Of a DNA stretch of 26,332 nt, positions 6,763 to 12,061 are shown in pieces. The notes beneath the pieces are model-generated. The model worked only from the letters and a program-made list of their open reading frames with translations. It was not told the origin of the DNA and ran no database searches. The first letter of the stretch is position 1. Each line of letters begins with the position of its first letter. The translations under genes were made by a program, and so were the position numbers. The stretch comes from a virus, in IMG/VR virus record IMGVR_UViG_3300011115_000777, positions 1-26,332 of that record; one strand, given 5' to 3'.

Positions 6763-6994
6763 GGTTCGCCGCCTTCCGACAATCGCGAACGACGAGCACG
6801 AGCGCCACGGCCAGCAGGGAACCAGAGTATGCAAACCCTAGCGCCGGATGGATGCGTAAAAGGACCGCCAACAGACCAAAGACCAGCCACGACGAAAGGG
6901 CCAAGGCCGCAAGGAATGCGGCCATGATAACAAGCGCCGCGACAGCGGCCACGACGATATGAAACAAACTAGAGTCAAGGATTCGAGATCTCAT
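6752..6994 (-). CDS. small membrane protein
   Basis: An 80-residue leftward protein with ATG at 6994 and AGGAAACC just upstream. Two long hydrophobic segments (about residues 10-45, probably one or two helices, and 50-68) are separated by a short polar turn with R47 and H49, and a basic tail with a cysteine (RDCRKAANHG) follows. It is predicted to be an inner-membrane protein with two or three passes. It lies between another small membrane protein and the cysteine-rich protein in one operon. A holin-like role is possible, but no endolysin is adjacent, so it is not named. Confidence 0.65.
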   Translation of the reverse strand: MRSRILDSSLFHIVVAAVAALVIMAAFLAALALSSWLVFGLLAVLLRIHPALGFAYSGSLLAVALVLVVRDCRKAANHGA

Positions 6995-7000
6995 GGTTTC

Positions 7001-7273
7001 CTACTTTCTGCCCTTCCCGCGCATGAAAGAGACCCATGCCCAATGTCGGAGGGAATCCCCGATTCCGTAGTAAGCGCCACAAGCGGCCACGACAGACAAT
7101 CCCAGACAAAGCAAGCGAGCGACCTGCACCGCTTCCGAGATGTCGAAACGGCTGGTTATGATAGAAGCGAAAGCGCAGAAACCCGCGACGATGCAAGCAA
7201 TGAAAGAGAGAGCCCACCAAGCGAGCGAGAGCGCCAGCCGGGCAACTTCCCGGCGCGTTAGGTAATCGTACAT
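7001..7273 (-). CDS. small membrane protein, first gene of the leftward operon
   Basis: Read from ATG 7273 (90 residues), not from an upstream start in the same frame, because the conserved context AAGGTTACTAGT-ATG (also before 1926) lies exactly here. After a basic start (MYDYLTRREVARL) come two hydrophobic segments, about residues 15-38 and 52-72, then a basic tail (MRGKGRK). It is therefore a two-pass membrane protein with both ends probably cytoplasmic. Six bases separate its stop from the next start. Function unknown. A TATAAT lies about 50 bases upstream. Confidence 0.62.
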   Translation of the reverse strand: MYDYLTRREVARLALSLAWWALSFIACIVAGFCAFASIITSRFDISEAVQVARLLCLGLSVVAACGAYYGIGDSLRHWAWVSFMRGKGRK

Positions 7274-7322
7274 ACTAGTAACCTTCCCATGTCCCCAGAA
7301 CAAACGCGGGACACGTTCGACA

Positions 7323-7328
7323 ATTATA
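7323..7328 (-). promoter_or_regulatory. -10 box for the 5818-7273 leftward operon
   Basis: On the minus strand the hexamer TATAAT (complement of 7323-7328) matches the consensus perfectly and lies 50 bases before the ATG at 7273. No good -35 box is seen 16-18 bases upstream, so an activator or another sigma factor may be needed. Confidence 0.5.
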
Positions 7329-7329
7329 C

Positions 7330-7676
7330 AAGAGAACGCAATAGATGGAACTGGATGGAAGCGAAACGCGGGGACAAATGCGCGGAAGTGTGAAGCGGAA
7401 ACACGCGGGCGATTCCCTAGGATGTGGCGGGCATACTTGCAGGGTAAGTAGACACGACTACACAGCAGGGTACAACAGCAAACTAAGCAGCTCATGCACG
7501 GCGCTAGATGCAACGCGGGCGGAAGCGCAACAGGGTAGAACATTGCCCAGGTACTACACGCGCACGCGTGCAACAGCTGGCCAGCGGCCACATATGCCCA
7601 GATATACCAGCGGGGGAAGCGGGCAAGCCGCGCAGCTCGACACCACTTGTACCCAAATAGAGGGGTGATGAAAATT
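7330..7676. other. stretch without convincing genes
   Basis: No frame here has a ribosome binding site and plausible composition. Noted sites: CATACT at 7432-7437 followed by TTGCAGGG, similar to the TACCTGCG/TACTTGCG initiation sequences elsewhere in the window; the palindromes GCACGCGTGC (7562-7571) and CTGGCCAG (7577-7584). Confidence 0.4.
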
Positions 7677-8012
7677 TCCGGCTCGTCCCTCGCCGGGCTA
7701 CGGTGCTTCGCGGTAGTCTTCGCTAGAGTAGGAGTTCACGTTCGTTCACGGCGTGTTGCGCTGCACCTTGTGCAGCTTCGCTCTGGCGTGCATCCGCACG
7801 CCTGTGTTGCACACTTCGTGTTGCACCAGTGCGACTCGCTCCGCGAGTCAGCTCCGCGTGTCTTCGCTCCCTGGTCGGTCTCCGCTACGCTGCGCCAACC
7901 AGACGCTACGACCCGCTCCGCATGGTGTGCACCTTGTGCTACACCAACCTCACTCGCTCCGCGAGTGTGTGGTGCACACTTCGTGTAGCACCAACGTGCT
8001 CGCTCCGCGAGC
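7677..8012. repeat. array of short perfect hairpins with 3-4 base loops
   Basis: At least six tight palindromes lie within 260 bases: GCTGCAC-CTT-GTGCAGC (7760-7776), GGCGTGC-ATCC-GCACGCC (7785-7802), GACTCGC-TCC-GCGAGTC (7833-7849), CACTCGC-TCC-GCGAGTG (7951-7967), GGTGC-ACAC-TTC-GTGT-A-GCACC (7971-7992) and GCTCGC-TCC-GCGAGC (7998-8012). CTGGT/ACCAG near 7880-7915 and GGTGT/ACACC near 7924-7945 are looser ones. The TCGC-TCC-GCGA core occurs three times with different, still paired, outer bases. Spacing is irregular and there are no spacers of equal length, so this is not a CRISPR. Function unknown: origin, structured RNA or selfish palindromes are all open. Confidence 0.6.
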
Positions 8013-8039
8013 GTCCGTCACCCCTTCGTGTGTTGTGTA

Positions 8040-8250
8040 CGCGCTTAGCTGACTACGCTGTGTGTCCGCCGCCCCGCCTCCCCCTCCTCCCTCCCTTGTG
8101 TGCTCCACCCGTGTAGGGAGGGGGGTATGGCAAGCCCCGCCCCCACCCGATAATTTCTTTATGCACCCCCCGCCTACGGAAGATCCACTTTCTAACCCTT
8201 TTCTCCCGTCGGAGAACCTACCCTGTAAATATTCCACCCTCCTTAGCGGA
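8040..8250. other. C-rich low-complexity stretch without genes
   Basis: The plus strand is strongly pyrimidine-rich (CCTCC-type runs at 8067-8097, CCCCGCCCCC near 8135-8147, CCCCCC near 8165). CCTCCCT (8090-8096) can pair with AGGGAGG (8115-8121). Frames here encode only proline or glycine runs and have no start signals. It ends where the AT-richer phage module begins. Confidence 0.45.
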
Positions 8251-8291
8251 GCCCCTATGCCTATTGCTTAGCTACAATGTATGCAATGCGG

Positions 8292-8328
8292 TATACTTAC
8301 CTAGCAGGTAACACCTGTAAGTAGGAGG
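8292..8328 (+). promoter_or_regulatory. promoter, operator and ribosome binding site of the early-type operon
   Basis: The -10 box TATACT (8292-8297) abuts and overlaps by one base a perfect inverted repeat, TTACCT-AGC-AGGTAA (8297-8311); a second half site, ACACCTGTAAG, follows. AGGAGG at 8323-8328 lies 6 bases before the ATG at 8335. A repeat touching the -10 box is the expected place for a repressor, and an XRE-type regulator is encoded two genes on, so self-control is likely but inferred. Confidence 0.6.
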
Positions 8329-8334
8329 ACGGTT

Positions 8335-8601
8335 ATGATCAGTAGGGACGTTAGATTGCGCTATGGTGTGCTGCTTGGTCAGCTACTTACGTGTCAGGCA
8401 GAGATAGAAGTTATGCGCCGCGTTACAGTCATCGAGGGTGACTATGAGAGCGTTGATCTAATCAAGGACATGCGTAAGGCCAGTGAGTTGATGACTCAAC
8501 TCATTGACGCTATGGAAGCTGTTGGTGATTACAGTGAGATGCGCGTAGCGGAGCCCCTCGGTGTATTGGAACGCATCAAGAGAGTCTTCTCCGGGGAGTA
8601 G
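8335..8601 (+). CDS. hypothetical protein
   Basis: An 88-residue, mostly helical protein with a strong start (AGGAGG, 6-base spacing). It is first in an operon of five small genes and directly precedes the XRE regulator. The sequence shows three amphipathic helices with an acidic middle (VIEGDYESVDLIKDMRKASE) and no cysteine cluster or signal peptide. No family recognised. From position it may be an early regulatory or host-takeover protein, but that is only a guess. Confidence 0.72.
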   Translation: MISRDVRLRYGVLLGQLLTCQAEIEVMRRVTVIEGDYESVDLIKDMRKASELMTQLIDAMEAVGDYSEMRVAEPLGVLERIKRVFSGE

Positions 8602-8605
8602 AACT

Positions 8606-8932
8606 ATGACTGGTCCTAAATACATAACGCTACGCCGTGAGCACATTGGTATGACGCAGCGCGAGCTTGCTAGTAAGATACGGCGCACTGACGGTGACGG
8701 CTCAATCTCGCCCCAGCTCATGAACTGCATTGAGCATGGTCGTAGGAGCTTTAAGCCTTACATTACAGACTTGTCTCACGCTTTAATGATTGACCCGTGG
8801 GTGTTACACTTCTACCTCGGTCAGATCCCATCGTATTTCATTGATGGGCTTAACGTTGATGACGCTACGATTGTGAACGCTTACGAGGCGTTTAATTACG
8901 TGATCAGACACAACAGTGAAGCTAACAGCTAA
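8606..8932 (+). CDS. XRE (Cro/CI) family DNA-binding protein
   Basis: Read from ATG 8606 (108 residues), 4 bases after the preceding stop, with GGGGAG upstream. Residues 7-45 form a Cro/CI-type helix-turn-helix: LRREHIGMTQRELASKI, a short insert with DGDG, then SISPQLMNCIEHGRR, where the recognition helix precedes the typical I-E-x-G-R-R end. The rest (about 60 residues) is helical and could dimerise. Likely a transcription repressor of the operon, acting at the inverted repeat 8297-8311. Whether it controls lysogeny cannot be told, since no integrase is in the window. Confidence 0.85.
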   Translation: MTGPKYITLRREHIGMTQRELASKIRRTDGDGSISPQLMNCIEHGRRSFKPYITDLSHALMIDPWVLHFYLGQIPSYFIDGLNVDDATIVNAYEAFNYVIRHNSEANS

Positions 8933-9116
8933 AGACATTGAATCTATACTCGCCAAGCATAAAGATGGCGCGTCTATCAAGCAGCTGGCATCTACCTGCG
9001 GGGTTAGCTACGAGCAGGTTAGGCGGATAGTGAAAGGGGAGCGATGGACTCACAGATTAATGCTGCACAGGAACAGGGTGAAACACCAGGCGTTGCTAAA
9101 AGCGTTGTTAAAATGA
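8916..9116 (+). CDS. small helix-turn-helix protein
   Basis: A 66-residue basic protein from GTG 8916, overlapping the XRE gene by 17 bases. Residues 3-45 (AKDIESILAKHKDGASIKQLASTCGVSYEQVRRIVKG) have the pattern of a homeodomain-like or resolvase-type HTH: helix, G-A-S-I-K-Q-L-A, turn G-V-S, recognition helix. The C-terminal 20 residues (HRLMLHRNRVKHQALLKALLK) are basic. It shares 73 bases with the next gene if that gene starts at 9044, an unusually long overlap; the start of that gene at 9113 would remove most of it. Confidence 0.62.
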   Translation: MKLTAKDIESILAKHKDGASIKQLASTCGVSYEQVRRIVKGERWTHRLMLHRNRVKHQALLKALLK

Positions 9117-9364
9117 CAGGAGTTGAAGCCTTACAGGCATTGATGGATGGAAAGAAATTGACGATTCCTGACATTAGGAAAATGAATGATGATTCCGAGG
9201 AAGAGTTTTACGTTCAGGTTTGTGAGTATGTTCGTTGGAATCCGGAGATGGTCTGGTTAAGCACAACAGGTAAACCAGTAATTACAAACCCGTCAACTTA
9301 TGAGTACGGCAACCTTGTAGATGCATCGTTGTTTTTACGAGACGATTGGGAGGTATTTGAATGA
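9044..9364 (+). CDS. small phage protein, resembles DUF2829/Tad2 anti-defence family
   Basis: 106 residues from ATG 9044 (preceded closely by AAAGGGGAG), or 83 residues from ATG 9113, which overlaps the previous stop as ATGA. The core begins MTGVEALQALMDGKKLTI and ends DASLFLRDDWEVFE. DUF2829 proteins, which include the Thoeris inhibitor Tad2, have the same frame: N-terminal E-A-L-x-A-L-x-x-G-K-K, C-terminal D-W-E-V, about 85-100 residues. The characteristic R-x-x-W after GKK is not seen here, so this is a weak to moderate resemblance, not an identification. Tad2 sequesters the Thoeris signal molecule; such a role here is speculative. Confidence 0.65.
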   Translation: MDSQINAAQEQGETPGVAKSVVKMTGVEALQALMDGKKLTIPDIRKMNDDSEEEFYVQVCEYVRWNPEMVWLSTTGKPVITNPSTYEYGNLVDASLFLRDDWEVFE

Positions 9365-9558
9365 AAAAGAATCAGCAGGTAGCTCCGACGGGCTTTACTA
9401 AAACCTTTGCTAAAAAGTTGCACGATGCAGCTTCTAGTAAAGGATCAGCAGAGCTTTTTATGCATCGAGATCATCATAAAAAAGTTGTTGATTGGCACGA
9501 AGATGATAGAGCCAAAGTCACAGTTACGGTAATATCAGAGAGATCGAAAGATCAGTAA
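9361..9558 (+). CDS. small hypothetical protein
   Basis: A 65-residue, Lys- and His-rich protein. Its ATG overlaps the stop of the previous gene as ATGA (9361-9364), so it is the last gene of the 8335-9558 operon. The sequence has an H-R-D-H-H-K-K stretch near residues 35-41 and a C-terminal beta strand (KVTVTVISE). No family recognised. A strong terminator follows 56 bases later. Confidence 0.68.
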   Translation: MKKNQQVAPTGFTKTFAKKLHDAASSKGSAELFMHRDHHKKVVDWHEDDRAKVTVTVISERSKDQ

Positions 9559-9613
9559 AAGGAAAGGCTCCTTACTCCGGCCAATCCCGACACGCTTAAA
9601 CTCTGCAAACAGG

Positions 9614-9643
9614 AAAGACCAGTCAGCCACACTGGTCTTTTTT
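9614..9643 (+). terminator. intrinsic terminator after the 8335-9558 operon
   Basis: AAAGACCAGT (9614-9623) pairs perfectly over 10 bases with ACTGGTCTTT (9631-9640) around loop CAGCCAC, and the T run continues to 9643. The leading A run would make it active leftward as well. Confidence 0.92.
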
Positions 9644-9733
9644 GCTGTCTGGTGTTTGGTACAATAAATCACCCGCAAGGGAATTCAAAAAAACAACAAC
9701 TACTGTGCTGGATTAGCGCGAGCCATCTGTCAG

Positions 9734-9768
9734 TATGTACCCGTGTAAAACCTCGGATGAAGTACATA
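9734..9768. repeat. inverted repeat between convergent genes
   Basis: TATGTAC (9734-9740) pairs with GTACATA (9762-9768) around 21 bases. It lies downstream of the leftward gene 9800-10243, so it may form a weak terminator or stabilise its mRNA end. The 155 bases 9645-9799 hold no gene. Confidence 0.35.
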
Positions 9769-9799
9769 ATGAGGGGTGGCTTTTGCTATAAAAAGTAGG

Positions 9800-10243
9800 T
9801 CAGCATACCTGCGGGTATGGCGCAAATGGATCTAAGTTATGTGTATTGCAGTAGGATCTATAGCGTTGGATAACTTTCTTTACAGCTTCACCATTCCACT
9901 CGCCATACTGCACATTGTATGACCCACACTCGTTTAGGTAGTCGGCTATATCTCTGCAAGTCATGTCTCTGTGGTCCTTTAGAAACATCATCTGGCGCTC
10001 TAAGTACATCGGGTGGCTGCGCCTTTTAACTGCTGGTTTAGTGCCAATAGTCTTTGCTACAACTTGCTTTACAAGATTAATTGACCACACAACAGGTTCT
10101 CCTGAGCGAAGAACTTTACCTGTAGTTGGTGGTTCTATATCCCTATAATCCAGATCACAGGCTATGGCATTGAAGCTGTATCCTTGCCTAGCTAACCACA
10201 ATATGCTTGCGGTGGTTTCGATGCTTACTTCATCTATCAACAT
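9800..10243 (-). CDS. putative DNA-binding protein with two recombinase-type helical repeats
   Basis: A 147-residue leftward protein. Two segments have the layout of the DNA-contacting part of serine-recombinase C-terminal domains (x-I-A-x-x-L-N/D ... G ... W-S/N ... V-x-x-V): residues 21-65 (SFNAIACDLDYRDIEPP ... VVWSINLVKQVV) and 93-130 (DMTCRDIADYLNECG ... GEWNGEAVKKVI). No catalytic serine domain is present, so it is not a recombinase itself. It may be a regulator or terminase-like DNA binder. No ribosome binding site precedes the ATG; TAAAAT ends exactly 6 bases before it, so the mRNA is probably leaderless. Confidence 0.72.
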   Translation of the reverse strand: MLIDEVSIETTASILWLARQGYSFNAIACDLDYRDIEPPTTGKVLRSGEPVVWSINLVKQVVAKTIGTKPAVKRRSHPMYLERQMMFLKDHRDMTCRDIADYLNECGSYNVQYGEWNGEAVKKVIQRYRSYCNTHNLDPFAPYPQVC

Positions 10244-10249
10244 GTGTGC

Positions 10250-10284
10250 ATTTTACGGCTAAACCAGCATGATATAACCGTTAT
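10250..10284. promoter_or_regulatory. overlapping divergent leaderless promoters
   Basis: Leftward: TAAAAT (complement of 10250-10255), GCACAC, then ATG at 10243. Rightward: TATAAC (10273-10278), CGTTAT, then ATG at 10285. Both have exactly 6 bases from -10 box to start codon. The two boxes lie where each other's -35 would fall (17 bases apart), so the promoters probably exclude each other. ATATAAC-C-GTTATAT (10272-10286) is a perfect inverted repeat over the rightward -10 box and start codon, a likely operator. Confidence 0.6.
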
Positions 10285-10821
10285 ATGAGCCGTCCTATTG
10301 CAATGCAGATGATTCGTAACGCCTTGCTCGCTGTGGGTACACAAGAAGAGGGCAACAACGCTGGTGACGAAGTAGAGTCCTACCTTAGTCAATGTAAACC
10401 ACCACTTGGCCCAGGTAATCCTTGGTGTGCAGCGTTTGTACGAGCCATGATGAAAACGGCTGCTACGCAACTAAACACCACTTACAACTCAGCTTTCCCT
10501 AGATCTGCGTACACTCCAGACTGGGCTAATTACGCTAAGCAAAACAGCCTGTGGGTTCCTGTATCAGCAATACGCGACGGAACATCTGTCCCTAGAAAAG
10601 GTGACATTGCGTTGTTTTACTTCAGCCAGCTAGGTCGAATAGGGCACATCGGTATTGTCATTGACGTACATCCAACGTATATGTGGACTATTGAGGGCAA
10701 TACTTCACCTGAGCCAGATGATGATGGTGTTGTAGACCGAGATGGCGATGGCGTATATAAGAAGAATCGCCAGTGGAACGAGCTTGGTAAATTTGGTGGA
10801 ATCTTGAGGGTAAACTTTTGA
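10285..10821 (+). CDS. CHAP or NlpC/P60-type cysteine hydrolase, candidate endolysin
   Basis: A 178-residue protein. NPWCAAFVRAMM (catalytic Cys48), RIGHIGIVIDV (His121) and WTIEGNTS (Glu137/Asn139) follow the order of the CHAP amidase/peptidase family, which cleaves peptidoglycan. Single domain, no signal peptide, no cell-wall-binding domain. A D-rich loop (PDDDGVVDRDGDGV, about residues 144-157) looks like a calcium-binding loop. It could be the phage endolysin or a virion-associated lysin; the location far from any holin and next to a leftward regulator leaves this open. The start is leaderless, ATG 6 bases after TATAAC. Confidence 0.85.
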   Translation: MSRPIAMQMIRNALLAVGTQEEGNNAGDEVESYLSQCKPPLGPGNPWCAAFVRAMMKTAATQLNTTYNSAFPRSAYTPDWANYAKQNSLWVPVSAIRDGTSVPRKGDIALFYFSQLGRIGHIGIVIDVHPTYMWTIEGNTSPEPDDDGVVDRDGDGVYKKNRQWNELGKFGGILRVNF

Positions 10822-11036
10822 AAGAATTAATAGCTAAAATGCTTGGCGTTAAAGTTGCGCCAACTAATATTGAAGACGCATGTAAGTTGTTTGGCGTTGA
10901 GTACGAACCAACTAAGACTTTCCACGACATGTGCAAAATACTTGATCTTCCCGGCGAGTTTTCAAACATGGACTCTACACTCTTAAGAAAAGTGTTCGTA
11001 TCTGCCGCAAAAGAGCTACGTAAACGCAATCAATGA
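10818..11036 (+). CDS. small hypothetical protein
   Basis: A 72-residue helical, basic protein. The start is taken as TTG at 10818, which overlaps the previous stop (TTGA) and has GAGGGT 9 bases upstream; an ATG seven codons later is the alternative. The sequence repeats the pattern K-x-x-G-V-x-x-x-P-T twice (KMLGVKVAPT at 7-16, KLFGVEYEPT at 23-32), so it may contain a short duplicated unit. No family recognised. It is coupled to the lysin-like gene. Confidence 0.62.
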   Translation: MKELIAKMLGVKVAPTNIEDACKLFGVEYEPTKTFHDMCKILDLPGEFSNMDSTLLRKVFVSAAKELRKRNQ

Positions 11037-11042
11037 TATAAT
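11037..11042 (+). promoter_or_regulatory. -10 box TATAAT
   Basis: A perfect TATAAT begins immediately after the TGA of the preceding gene. ACCTGC and then GTG follow; the block TAT..TACCTGCGTG is shared with the element at 3169. It serves the gene at 11079, or a leaderless GTG start at 11049, and then SSB. No good -35 box. Confidence 0.6.
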
Positions 11043-11078
11043 ACCTGCGTGGGTAACCACAGTAAGTCAGAGGTATTT

Positions 11079-11336
11079 ATGATCACTATTGCGAAGAAAA
11101 GCAACACTTGTGACGTTGACATTAAAATCGTCCAAGGTGTTACAGGCATTCACTATGCCATCAACGGAGAAGAGCTTGCATGCGTTCCAGCATGGGAGCG
11201 TTTGGTTGCCCTGAATGAGACTAGTAAGGTCCCAGGCCGGATTATGATTGAGATTGCGAGCAGTATCATCAACTCTATGATGTTGCAGAACAAGCGCAAC
11301 GCAACAATCATCACTGACGAAACCGTCATTATCTAG
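11079..11336 (+). CDS. hypothetical protein
   Basis: An 85-residue protein of alternating beta strands and one helix, not recognised by family. ATG 11079 has AGAGGT 5 bases upstream. An in-frame GTG at 11049 lies exactly 6 bases after TATAAT, so a leaderless, 95-residue form is also possible; the two are not resolved here. It has two cysteines and a Met-rich helix (IINSMMLQNK). It lies 8 bases before the SSB gene and is probably co-transcribed with it. Confidence 0.66.
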   Translation: MITIAKKSNTCDVDIKIVQGVTGIHYAINGEELACVPAWERLVALNETSKVPGRIMIEIASSIINSMMLQNKRNATIITDETVII

Positions 11337-11344
11337 GAGACAAA

Positions 11345-11737
11345 ATGAATAACGTAGTGCTAATTGGACGGCTTGTAGCTGATCCAGATTCAAAAACATT
11401 GGCAAGCGGTAATGCTGTAGCCAACATGCGTATTGCAGTAGATCGTGGAAAAAATGAAGAATCTGACTTCATTGACCTTTCCGCTTTTGGAAAAACAGCA
11501 GAGTTTGCTAGTACATACCTTTCTAAGGGGCGCTTGATTGCAGTCCAAGGCAAGCTTCGCATCCGCCAGTATGAGCACAATGGTGAGAAGCGCAAATCTG
11601 CCGAAGTCATTGTTGATAACATCCAGCCACTTGACAGCAAGAAGGATTCTAGTGGAGCTCAAAACGCCTATCAGGCTCCACAACAACGTCAGCCTGTGAA
11701 GACCGAAGACATCTCGGATCCGTTTGGCGATGACTAG
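11345..11737 (+). CDS. ssb: single-stranded DNA-binding protein
   Basis: A 130-residue SSB. It starts MNNVVLIGRLVADPDSKTLA, the standard OB-fold opening, followed by SGNAVANMRIAVDR, SDFIDLSAFGKTAEFASTYLSKG and LIAVQGKLRIRQYEHNGEKR, all in canonical order. A Gln- and Pro-rich linker (about residues 101-118) leads to the acidic tail DISDPFGDD, a variant of the D-D-D-I-P-F tip that recruits partner proteins. It protects single-stranded DNA during phage replication. AGGAG lies 6 bases before the ATG. It overlaps the next gene by 8 bases. Confidence 0.95.
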   Translation: MNNVVLIGRLVADPDSKTLASGNAVANMRIAVDRGKNEESDFIDLSAFGKTAEFASTYLSKGRLIAVQGKLRIRQYEHNGEKRKSAEVIVDNIQPLDSKKDSSGAQNAYQAPQQRQPVKTEDISDPFGDD

Positions 11738-11993
11738 TGAGCAAATCGGTGAATTTGTATCCGAAGGTTCTGTGACATATGACGGGTTTGATAGTGCTAT
11801 TTATGGTATTGCTGTCAGACCCTGTAATAGAACCGTGGTCGCATACGATTTTGATCTAATGGTTAAACAATGCGAAGAAGACGGTATGACATGGGAAGAA
11901 GCTATCGAGTACATTGACTTCAACATCATTGGAGCATACATGGGCGAAGGCACACCAATTATTGTTCGTAAGATTGGTGAATACGAACTGTAA
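11730..11993 (+). CDS. conserved hypothetical phage protein
   Basis: An 87-residue acidic protein starting at ATG 11730, overlapping the ssb end by 8 bases; a TTG two codons earlier is less likely. The segment VVAYDFDLMVKQCEEDGMTWEEAIEYIDFNIIGAYMGEGTPIIV matches a small protein widely seen in phages and bacteria (Y-D-x-x-x-M-x ... M-T-x-E-E-A-x-E-Y-I-x-F-N-x-x-G-A-Y-x-G-E-G-T-P) whose function is unknown. The family is recalled, not searched. Last gene before the terminator. Confidence 0.8.
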   Translation: MTSEQIGEFVSEGSVTYDGFDSAIYGIAVRPCNRTVVAYDFDLMVKQCEEDGMTWEEAIEYIDFNIIGAYMGEGTPIIVRKIGEYEL

Positions 11994-11994
11994 T

Positions 11995-12061
11995 CTTGCT
12001 TGAGTTGGGGTCAAGCAAGTGAAGAGCATTAGTCAATCAATCCTAGTGCTCTTCCTTTTTT
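11995..12061 (+). terminator. double hairpin with intrinsic terminator
   Basis: First hairpin: CTTGCTTGA (11995-12003) with TCAAGCAAG (12011-12019), 9 perfect pairs. Second: GAAGAGCATTAG (12021-12032) with CTAGTGCTCTTC (12043-12054), 12 pairs with one wobble, followed by T6 (12056-12061). The second hairpin also contains the last codons and stop of the convergent leftward gene, an economical shared end. Confidence 0.85.

Noticed and set aside
7345-7988. Rightward open frames of 107 and 113 codons across 7345-7988
   Set aside because: No ribosome binding site, Ser/Thr/Arg/Cys-rich composition without domains, and the second one runs through the hairpin array. They reflect GC-rich sequence lacking stops.
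7760-8012. Hairpin array considered as a CRISPR array
   Set aside because: Units are palindromes of differing sequence with irregular distances; there is no constant repeat with equal-length spacers and no cas gene.
7950-8237. Leftward 95-codon frame with long glycine runs
   Set aside because: It is the complement of the C-rich low-complexity stretch and of hairpins; no start signals.
9645-9799. Possible small RNA after TACAAT at about 9661
   Set aside because: No -35 box, and the only hairpin (9734-9768) has a 21-base loop and no clear T run on the plus strand; recorded only as an inverted repeat.
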